64,000 nt of DNA. Origin: Candidatus Gastranaerophilales bacterium (lineage in GTDB: Bacteria; Cyanobacteriota; Vampirovibrionia; Gastranaerophilales; Gastranaerophilaceae). This document shows positions 58,130 to 64,000 of the stretch, piece after piece. The notes below the pieces were generated by a model. It saw nothing but the letters and a program-made list of their open reading frames with translations. It was not told where the DNA came from and did not search any database. A program made the position numbers and the translations under genes. The stretch spans positions 122,172 through 186,171 of the forward strand of contig CALUYS010000002.1 in the NCBI GenBank assembly GCA_944325065.1, in the 5' to 3' direction. How positions within the stretch are numbered: the first letter of the stretch is position 1; each line of letters begins with the position of its first letter.

Positions 58130-59439
58130 TTACTAATGTTGTTCTTTTAATTGATAAACGTGATATTATGTCAACAAAATATAAAAAAATTTTAATGAAA
58201 AACAATTTTTTGGTATTTCATTTAAAAAATTTGGACATGGCTTCTCAAATAATATTAAATCATGAACCTGAAATTATTATAATTTCAGATAGTTTAGATA
58301 ATGATATTGATAAAAATATTAAAATTTTAAGAACAATAAACACAAAAACAAGACCTTGTATTATTGCTTTATCAAAATCAAATGATGTTAATGATAAGTT
58401 GGAAGTATTAAATTCAGGAGCTGATGATTATTTGTCAGAACCAATCGATTTTTTGGAATTTATAGGGCGTCTTAAAGCTCATCTAAGACGGAATTATGAA
58501 ACTCAAATTAATGATGTAACTTTATTATTTAACAATAAAATTACAACCAAGATTTTAAAACGCACTTTAAATGATAATATAGGATATTCTTATCTTTATA
58601 TAACTATAAAAAATATTGATTCATATAAAGATTTATATGGTGATATTGCTTATTCAAAGATGTTACAGACTTTTATTGCTATTTTAAGCTCTTGTTTGGA
58701 TGAAAAGGATTATTTAGGACATTTTAATCAGGATAGCAGTTTTTTGGTTATTACTTCACAAAATAAAATTGAAAATATTGCCAAATATATGATATATGCT
58801 TTTAACAAAGTTAAAGAGAAGTTTTATGCTAAAAATGATTTAAATCGTGGTTTTTTAATTTTAAAGGGTGATATTTTTGAAGAAACAAAAACATCTTTTG
58901 TTAAAATATTTTTAGGTGGTGTAATTAATAGTAATAAAAAATATACAAATATAAATGAACTTGTGCATGCACTTGTATATATTAATAAACTTTCTGCTTT
59001 AAAAGATGATTCAAATTATTTAATTGAAAGGCATCAGCTTGCAGCGAATGATTCTATTGTTGAAAAGAATTATAATTTAAATGTTATGATAATAGAAAAT
59101 GATGATTCTTTGTCTTTACTTTTAGAAACGCAATGTAAGTTAAATGATTATAATGTATTAAAAGTAGATGATAGTCGAATTATTTTTGAAAATTCTAAAT
59201 TTCAACCATCTGTAATAATTCTTGATGCAGGGAGTGTTGCTAATTTTGAAGGTGTGGAATTGTGTAAAAAGATAAAAAGCATGGAATATTATAAGGATAC
59301 AAAGATTATCTTAACGACTGTATTTCATGATAAGCAAACAATTTTAAAAAGTGGAGCAGATTTATATATGCCAAAACCATATAATATTGATAATATTATA
59401 AACTGGGTAAAACGCTTTAATATTGAGTATAATCTATAA
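58126..59439 (+). CDS. REC - degenerate GGDEF - REC response regulator
   Basis: 437 residues. The first receiver (1-125) has lost canonical residues: EPEIIIISDS has Ser at the phosphoacceptor position (with an Asp next to it), and LSEPID has Glu where Lys is expected. The middle domain (about 135-290) follows the GGDEF-domain pattern (YITIKNIDSYKDLYGDIAYS, KMLQTFIAIL) but the signature loop reads FNQDSSF, so cyclase activity is not expected. The second receiver (about 318-437) is canonical: VMIIENDDS, SVIILDAG and MPKPYN. GAGGAG precedes the start. It is coupled to the kinase gene upstream. Confidence 0.85.
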   Translation: MITNVVLLIDKRDIMSTKYKKILMKNNFLVFHLKNLDMASQIILNHEPEIIIISDSLDNDIDKNIKILRTINTKTRPCIIALSKSNDVNDKLEVLNSGADDYLSEPIDFLEFIGRLKAHLRRNYETQINDVTLLFNNKITTKILKRTLNDNIGYSYLYITIKNIDSYKDLYGDIAYSKMLQTFIAILSSCLDEKDYLGHFNQDSSFLVITSQNKIENIAKYMIYAFNKVKEKFYAKNDLNRGFLILKGDIFEETKTSFVKIFLGGVINSNKKYTNINELVHALVYINKLSALKDDSNYLIERHQLAANDSIVEKNYNLNVMIIENDDSLSLLLETQCKLNDYNVLKVDDSRIIFENSKFQPSVIILDAGSVANFEGVELCKKIKSMEYYKDTKIILTTVFHDKQTILKSGADLYMPKPYNIDNIINWVKRFNIEYNL

Positions 59440-59960
59440 ATATATGGGGATTGTCTGGTGTGAAGCTGTTCTTTTATATCTGATAATAACTGATTTAGGA
59501 AAGGTAATAAAATAAAATTACTGGCGGATAATACGGACGGGAGTCAGAACAGTCTTGGTTTGTGTAAGCATATAAAACAAGTCTCTGCGTATAAGCTAGA
59601 GGTAAATCAAAAACACAAATGATTGTTGAATGAAAACAAAAAACAAGCCTAGTTTCTATGCAATAAGCTTGGGGACTGTAAAATATATTATAAATTAAAT
59701 GAAAGTTTTTTGAAATTTAAAATGTGGTAAATTAGGACAATAAATTGACAGGTCATGCCATTTGTGATAGTTTTAAAGAAACAATTTTGAGGAAATTGGG
59801 TGTAACTCCCAAGCCGGGCCGCGGCCGTAAAGTCGGAATGCTTAAAATTGATATAATTAGGCGAAGGTACTTCGAGCAGTTATGAGTCTTTTTAGCCATC
59901 TAAGGTTTTAATATAAATAATAGCTTGAATATCCCGCTTTAAAACTTAAGTTAAAAGCTT
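59428..59960 (+). ncRNA. Candidate structured RNA region (one or two transcripts)
   Basis: 578 bp lie between genes with no usable open frame. A TATAAT at 59428-59433 points to a start near 59443 (GGGGATTGTCTGG). A 10-bp stem with one bulge, AAGCTGTTCT (59463-59472) with AGAACAGTCTT (59546-59556), encloses a small hairpin GTAAT/ATTAC. Further pairing is CAAGC/GCTTG near 59651-59675. A second promoter, TTGACA (59745) - 17 bp - TAGTTT (59768), precedes a strikingly GC-rich segment (59806-59832) with TTGGG/CCCAA and CGAAG/CTTCG stems. It does not match tmRNA, RNase P RNA or SRP RNA signatures that I know. Confidence 0.45.
59794..59835 (+). promoter_or_regulatory. Segment resembling the core of a cobalamin riboswitch
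   Basis: GAGGAAATTGGGTGTAACTCCC, in two overlapping parts, then AAGCCGGGCCGCGGCCGTAA follows the order of the cobalamin-box core (GGGAA, GGTGxAAxTCC, GCxG, CCGC, CxGTAA). The flanking P3 arms and the 3' AGTCAGxxxACCTGCC element were not found in the expected place, so this is a tentative likeness. The gene downstream is an unknown protein, not a known B12 gene. Confidence 0.3.
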
Positions 59961-60017
59961 AAATTTAGAAAGGGATTTTTATTAATGATAATTTTAAATA
60001 AAAAGGGAAATATATAA

Positions 60018-60752
60018 ATGGCGACAGTATCAAAAGTGTCGCCAATGCGAGTGGGAACATGTCCACATGGAAATCCAATTGGAGCATGTCCGATTTGTAG
60101 CGGCATGGGAGGTGGTGGAAAAAAAGCAGATTTTAGTGCAAAAGTTGGTGAAATGAGTTATGCTCAATGCTTGGCTATTGGAAACATGCTCAAAGCTCAA
60201 AAACAAAGACGTCTTGATGCTAAAAATGATTTTGTTCAAATGCAAGAGCAAATAGCTATTTTTTATAAAAATATGAATAATATGCTTCAAAAAATTCAAA
60301 CTGTTCTACTAAATGCTTTTAATAAATTACCTGATGGAGTAAAAACAAATGTTAAAAATATTATAAATACATTAGTCATTCCAACTTTTAATTTTTTTAA
60401 AAATGTATTTAATAATATTAAAAATATAATTAATAACACTTTTCAACAAATAAAAGGCATGATTAAAGAAGCATGCGACAGATTTATTGGAATTATGGGT
60501 GAATTAAAAAACTTTTTTGAAAGACAAATAGTTAACAAATTTAATGAAATAAAAAATAAATTATTTAAACTTTTTGGATTTGCAAATGTTAATAATGAAC
60601 AAGTGCAAGAAAATCAAAAAGTTAGCAAAGAAGAGAAATTGTTGAATGAACTAAATAAAATAAAAGATTGGGTGAGAAAGATATTTAATAATAACAAAAG
60701 GAAAAAAGGTAAAAATAAAAATGGTAAACAACATAGCCAACATAAACATTAA
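60018..60752 (+). CDS. Unknown protein with N-terminal Cys motif and amphipathic helices
   Basis: 244 residues. The N-terminus has a compact possible metal site C-x8-C-x2-C (TCPHGNPIGACPICSGMGGG), followed by FSAKVGEMSYAQCLAIGNML and a long run of amphipathic helices rich in Asn, Lys, Phe and Ile (85-200), ending in a very basic tail (NNNKRKKGKNKNGKQHSQHK). AAAGGGAAATATATAA precedes the ATG. It is the first gene of a three-gene unit behind the structured intergenic region; the next gene overlaps it by 32 bp. I do not recognise the family. Confidence 0.7.
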   Translation: MATVSKVSPMRVGTCPHGNPIGACPICSGMGGGGKKADFSAKVGEMSYAQCLAIGNMLKAQKQRRLDAKNDFVQMQEQIAIFYKNMNNMLQKIQTVLLNAFNKLPDGVKTNVKNIINTLVIPTFNFFKNVFNNIKNIINNTFQQIKGMIKEACDRFIGIMGELKNFFERQIVNKFNEIKNKLFKLFGFANVNNEQVQENQKVSKEEKLLNELNKIKDWVRKIFNNNKRKKGKNKNGKQHSQHKH

Positions 60753-62232
60753 TCAACAAAATAATGAACAAAAAAAGCATGTACAAAATGCGACAAAAAA
60801 GAAAAAGCTTGGCAATGATGCTGCAGTTTTAAATGCTGGATATTTAAATGATATGTATAATTCTTTAATTATCCCAAGCGAAGGATCAATTAATGAATTT
60901 TGTATAAATGATAAAAATTTTATTAAAGAAAACACATCAAATAAAGACTATAAAAAAGTATTTATAGGGACATGTTTTGGTTCTTTGGGGTTGTCAGGTT
61001 TGATTGCATTTTGTACTGCAATGATAAAAGCATCTGCAAGAAACAAAGTCAAAAATGGATTTGAGCGACAGTTGCCTGAACTCCCAAGAAATATATGTTT
61101 AAATGATGAAAAGATATTTGCGACATATATGGCGATACAAAATCCGTCAACAAAAACTTTAATTGGCGTTACAGGTGTCTTTGGGCTTGGATTTATAGGG
61201 CTTATTGCCAAAAATTTTGTTGATGGAGTTAAATCAATTTGGGTTAAGAAGCAGGAAGCACAAACACAAATTGAACTGCAAAACAAATTGATAGAAATAG
61301 AAACCAATAGTTTTGCAGGAAAAGTCCAAATTCAAAGAGATATGATGGCAAAATGTGCTAAGAAATTTGAGCATGTTTTAGAAAATAAAGATAAAGAGCA
61401 TGCAAATGCTAAAATTAATTTCAAAGCAAACGAAAAAAAAGAAAAAAATGATAAATCGAAAAATGATAATATATATTATTTAGTTTTAGGATTATTAACT
61501 TTTTGTGGTTTAGGTGTTATGGCTTATATAACTAAAAAGAATTTGAAAGAAGCCGATAAATATTACAAACAGTTTCAAGTTAAACTAAAAGACACAGTAA
61601 GGGATTTTATTAAAGATGTAGGTAACGAGCCCAAGAATACAAGTTTATCATATGATGTTATTGAGAAAATAAAAAATCGTATGGTCACATTGTCACCTGA
61701 AAGTAAAGAAATAGATAGCATGCTTGAACCATTAAGAGGTAAAATGAAAAATATAGGTGAATTTGAGCAGTTTAAAAAGACAATAAAGCAAGAAGTAAGA
61801 AAAATATCAGATACTGCTTCAGAAGCGATTGCTGGGAAACCTGGGAATAAAGCTACATTTTATTCGCATGTTGATGATTTGAGGGGGCATTTTTATAATT
61901 GGATAGTGAATGATTGTGATTCGACATTGGGTTTTTTATTTTTAGCCATGACTTTAACAACAAGCATAGGATATATAGGGACGAAATGTATTGAAGCTAT
62001 AAGAGAAGTGGGTGTAATCAATGCAAATGCGAAAACAGAATATAATATGCAAAAACAGCTTGTTGATGTTGAATTAAGGAGCTATAAGGCTAAAAAAAAT
62101 ACGGCAATAGCACCATTGATGAGTGAATTTGATAGAAAGTCAAAAGAAGAAAAAGGCGTCAAAGATTTAAAAGTCATGGCAGAAAATATATTAATGGAAA
62201 TAAAAAATGGACCTCCGTATATATTTACATAA
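60721..62232 (+). CDS. Multi-pass membrane protein of unknown function
   Basis: 503 residues. Four membrane segments are seen at about 80-102 (IGTCFGSLGLSGLIAFCTAM), 142-165 (LIGVTGVFGLGFIGLIAKNF), 250-270 (YYLVLGLLTFCGLGVMAYIT) and 402-425 (LFLAMTLTTSIGYIGTKCIE). They are separated by long charged coiled-coil regions (for example 180-245). The start lies inside the preceding gene, which suggests coupling. The plan, a repeated pair of a short Gly-rich helix followed by a Lys-rich coil, suggests internal duplication. No enzyme motif is seen. Confidence 0.7.
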   Translation: MVNNIANININQQNNEQKKHVQNATKKKKLGNDAAVLNAGYLNDMYNSLIIPSEGSINEFCINDKNFIKENTSNKDYKKVFIGTCFGSLGLSGLIAFCTAMIKASARNKVKNGFERQLPELPRNICLNDEKIFATYMAIQNPSTKTLIGVTGVFGLGFIGLIAKNFVDGVKSIWVKKQEAQTQIELQNKLIEIETNSFAGKVQIQRDMMAKCAKKFEHVLENKDKEHANAKINFKANEKKEKNDKSKNDNIYYLVLGLLTFCGLGVMAYITKKNLKEADKYYKQFQVKLKDTVRDFIKDVGNEPKNTSLSYDVIEKIKNRMVTLSPESKEIDSMLEPLRGKMKNIGEFEQFKKTIKQEVRKISDTASEAIAGKPGNKATFYSHVDDLRGHFYNWIVNDCDSTLGFLFLAMTLTTSIGYIGTKCIEAIREVGVINANAKTEYNMQKQLVDVELRSYKAKKNTAIAPLMSEFDRKSKEEKGVKDLKVMAENILMEIKNGPPYIFT

Positions 62233-62242
62233 GGGAAATAAA

Positions 62243-62779
62243 ATGATAATAAAAACAATAAATTACCGAAATATAAGTTTTAGCTCGCAAAATAACAAAT
62301 CAAAACTAGATAGCATGGATGAAAAGATAAATGAAATAGGTAAGCGAACTGTTTTGCCAAATGGAAAGATAAATTATTGTATATTTAATGAAAGACTTGT
62401 GAAAGAAATAGCAAATAAAAAAGAAGTTGCATTGCCATATATAGAAAAGTTTTTAGAGCGAGCAAGTGATGAAAAAGAAATAGTGGAAGGGCTATATATA
62501 TTGGATTGTATGATAGAGAACGGTACAAAGGGTGTAGAGAGGATATATCCTACAATATCGCGTTTTAATGAAAGTGAAAGTCCAAATGTGCAAGTTTTTT
62601 TGGCGGGTGTATATAGAAAGATACAAGTTCCTGATGCATTTGGACCTTTATGTAGCATGTTAATAAGAAATAGTATAAAACCAAATAGAAATATAAATTT
62701 TGATCCCAATGAAGAAGTTGGAGGAGCAATTTTGGAGTATATAAGAAATAGAAATGCAACAGAAACTTATAAAAATTGA
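62243..62779 (+). CDS. Unknown helical-repeat-like protein
   Basis: 178 residues from ATG 62243, with AAGGGA 6 bp upstream; an in-frame ATG at 62207 lies inside the previous gene and is less likely. The N-terminus reads MIIKTINYRNISFSSQNNK. Residues 55-165 look like stacked helices (VALPYIEKFLERASDEKEIV, EGLYILDCMIENGTKGVERI, VQVFLAGVYRKIQVPDAFGP), possibly HEAT-like. It is the last gene of the 60018-62779 unit. It is followed by the rRNA leader; no strong terminator was seen between. Confidence 0.65.
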   Translation: MIIKTINYRNISFSSQNNKSKLDSMDEKINEIGKRTVLPNGKINYCIFNERLVKEIANKKEVALPYIEKFLERASDEKEIVEGLYILDCMIENGTKGVERIYPTISRFNESESPNVQVFLAGVYRKIQVPDAFGPLCSMLIRNSIKPNRNINFDPNEEVGGAILEYIRNRNATETYKN

Positions 62780-62851
62780 AAAAATGTTAACCTGACAAGC
62801 AAGGTTTTACAAGGTTTTCAAGAAAGATAAAAAAAAATAAAAAAAAAGGAC

Positions 62852-62880
62852 TTGATTTTTAAAATATTGTGAGTTATATT
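62852..62880 (+). promoter_or_regulatory. rRNA leader promoter P1
   Basis: TTGATT (62852-62857), a 17-bp spacer, TATATT (62875-62880). Confidence 0.7.
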
Positions 62881-62886
62881 ATAAGA

Positions 62887-63023
62887 GTTGGGGCTGATAA
62901 ATTTCAGTTTCGAATCTAAGGATTAAACTGATATAGTTTCAACTTTTAATTTGTCTAGCTTTTGCTAGAGGGTTTTACAATAGCCTTCAGAATTAAAAAA
63001 AAGAGTGTGGGATTGCCCAGAAC
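62887..63023 (+). ncRNA. Structured leader element or small RNA
   Basis: Starts just downstream of promoter P1. GTTGGGGC (about 62887-62894) can pair with GCCCAGAAC (63015-63023). Inside are hairpins AGTTT-AATC/GATT-AAACT (about 62907-62931) and TCTAGC-TTTT-GCTAGA (62954-62969). The overall form (closing stem, internal loop, terminal hairpins, about 140 nt) is reminiscent of 6S RNA, but it may be only part of the rRNA leader. Confidence 0.35.
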
Positions 63024-63052
63024 AATTATGTTTGAAAATATAAAAATTAAAC

Positions 63053-63080
63053 TTGACAAAGTAAAATTTTGTTTTATGCT
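63053..63080 (+). promoter_or_regulatory. rRNA leader promoter P2
   Basis: TTGACA (63053-63058), a 16-bp spacer, TATGCT (63075-63080). Confidence 0.7.
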
Positions 63081-63162
63081 TAAATAGTTGGTGTTGAGCG
63101 ATGAATGGCTTGACCTTGAAGCGGTAAAATAAGGTTTAAAACCAAATTTATTGCAGATGGTA

Positions 63163-63191
63163 TTGACAATAAAAAGTGTTTGAGTTATATT
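63163..63191 (+). promoter_or_regulatory. rRNA leader promoter P3
   Basis: TTGACA (63163-63168), a 17-bp spacer, TATATT (63186-63191). GAGTTATATTA around the -10 is identical to that of P1. Confidence 0.75.
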
Positions 63192-63302
63192 AAAAAAGCT
63201 CCCTTATGGATAAGCAAAAAGGCTTCTTAATAGTGGAAGTTGTCTGGAATAAACTATTTGAGCGAGTGTTTCTTTTTGTTAAAGTGAGAAAATAAAAAAC
63301 TC

Positions 63303-63331
63303 TTGACAAAAAAATCTCTTTGAAATAATAT
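63303..63331 (+). promoter_or_regulatory. rRNA leader promoter P4
   Basis: TTGACA (63303-63308), a 17-bp spacer, TAATAT (63326-63331). It is the promoter closest to 16S rRNA, about 205 bp before the mature 5' end. Confidence 0.75.
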
Positions 63332-63400
63332 AAAGAGGCTAGATAAAAGGGAATGCGAAGTTAGGCTTATGTGGCTAGTTTGTGTTTTCCTTTATAATTT

Positions 63401-63413
63401 GAACTTTGAAAAC
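63401..63413 (+). promoter_or_regulatory. BoxA-like antitermination site
   Basis: GAACTTTGAAAAC resembles the CTTTGAAAAC-type sequence common in rRNA leaders and spacers. It lies between P4 and 16S rRNA. A hairpin ACAACTT/AAGTTGT near 63517-63531 may belong to the 16S processing stem. Confidence 0.45.
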
Positions 63414-63545
63414 AGAATAGAAAGTAATGACGAAAAGATAAATGCCTGTTAATTTTAAAAAAGAAGACAGACAACGCAAAGGCGAAAGCCAAGCAATTTG
63501 AAATGAGTCTTAGACAACTTTAAGTTGTTTAGAAAATAATTTCTG

Positions 63546-64000
63546 ACAATGGAGAGTTTGATCCTGGCTCAGGACGAACGCTGGCGGCGTGCTTCATACA
63601 TGCAAGTCGAACGCGAATCTCTAGCTTGCTAGAGAGGAAAGTGGCGGACGGGTGAGTAATATGTAGGAAATCTGCCCTTGAGAGGGGGACAACAGTTGGA
63701 AACGACTGCTAATACCCCATATGAGCTGCTTTGAAATAAGCATCTTGAAAACTCTGGTGCTCAAGGATGAGCCTGCATCTGATTAGCTTGTTGGCGGGGT
63801 AAATGCCCACCAAGGCGACGATCAGTAGCTGGTTTGAGAGGATGATCAGCCACAATGGGACTGAGACACGGCCCATACTCCTACGGGAGGCAGCAGTAGG
63901 GAATTTTGCGCAATGGGGGAAACCCTGACGCAGCAACGCCGCGTGTGTGATGAAGCCCTTCGGGGTGTAAAACACTGTCAGTAGGGACGAATTTTGACGG
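63546..64000 (+). rRNA. rrs: 16S ribosomal RNA, 5' part (runs off window)
   Basis: Begins with the universal AGAGTTTGATCCTGGCTCAG (63553-63572), followed by GACGAACGCTGGCGGCGTGC, GTGGCGGACGGGTGAGTAA, GGGACTGAGACACGGCCCA, CTCCTACGGGAGGCAGCAGT and the AACGCCGCG region. The 5' end is placed seven bases before AGAGTTT by comparison with E. coli. About 455 nt are visible, covering V1-V2 and the start of V3, and can be used for taxonomic placement. Confidence 0.97.

Noticed and set aside
59443..59700. tmRNA, RNase P RNA or SRP RNA
   Set aside because: The tmRNA 5' TTCGAC and 3' TTCGAATCCC-type ends, the RNase P GAGGAAAGTCC box, and the SRP GGAAGGAAGCAGC-type loop were looked for and not found.
1..64000. 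tRNA genes and CRISPR arrays
   Set aside because: Both strands were read for T-arm consensus with flanking cloverleaf and for regularly spaced direct repeats with unique spacers. None was convincing. The GGGTGTAACTCCC near 59802 resembles a T-arm but has no matching acceptor or anticodon stems.

Overview
The window is AT-rich (A/T dominates every intergenic stretch and third codon position) and comes from a Gram-negative relative of the cyanobacteria, most likely a Gastranaerophilales/Vampirovibrionia (Melainabacteria) genome. Four observations support this. RpoC is split into separate rpoC1 and rpoC2 genes, with a cyanobacterial-size insertion (about 650 residues) in the trigger loop of RpoC2. 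Lysine and peptidoglycan precursors are made through a DapL-type LL-diaminopimelate aminotransferase. ThiE carries the extra N-terminal domain seen in cyanobacterial ThiE. A lipid A gene set (lpxD-lpxC-fabZ-lpxA) shows an outer membrane. The assignment to order is inference; the 16S fragment at the right edge could settle it.

Layout. 2-3754: 3' part of a giant repetitive surface-type protein that ends in a PilZ domain. 3865-9234: alaS, a decayed IS30-family element, a small unknown gene and hisS. 9689-14016: five-gene operon lpxD-lpxC-fabZ-lpxA-ampT on the minus strand. 14145-18294: clpC, then divergent nfeD and SPFH genes. 18379-20279: dispersed repeat, then thiE and queH. 20457-25363: unknown protein, PBP1A and a CxxCxxxCC protein. 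25374-27250: MotA/MotB-type (ZorAB-like) motor pair with a small partner. 27344-31947: unknown glycine-zipper protein, rpsU, sigma factor, dapL, fba. 32141-33930: three lineage-type unknown genes. 34557-37816: GIY-YIG protein, dus and a TPR protein. 37954-41252: polA and a small secreted protein. 41254-45198: sensor kinase plus both corrinoid iron-sulfur protein subunits in one operon. 45416-54355: rpoB-rpoC1-rpoC2. 54499-57254: small envelope proteins and a large glycine-zipper protein. 57368-59439: cytoplasmic histidine kinase and a REC-degenerate GGDEF-REC protein. 59443-59960: GC-contrasting intergenic region that looks like structured RNA. 60018-62779: three more unknown genes. 62780-63545: rRNA leader with four tandem near-consensus promoters. 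63546-64000: 5' end of 16S rRNA.

Much of the window is core machinery: translation, transcription, replication, lipid A and peptidoglycan. The accessory content is mostly unrecognised secreted, membrane or glycine-zipper proteins. The most unusual items are: an intact c-di-GMP-type PilZ motif on a beta-helix-like repeat protein; a corrinoid iron-sulfur protein pair cotranscribed with a histidine kinase and with no CODH/ACS nearby; an orphan ZorAB-like motor; three genes that appear to be leaderless behind extended -10 promoters; a diverged dispersed repeat family with a conserved hairpin; and the possible large RNA at 59443-59960.

All calls are from reading the sequence. No database search or folding program was run.
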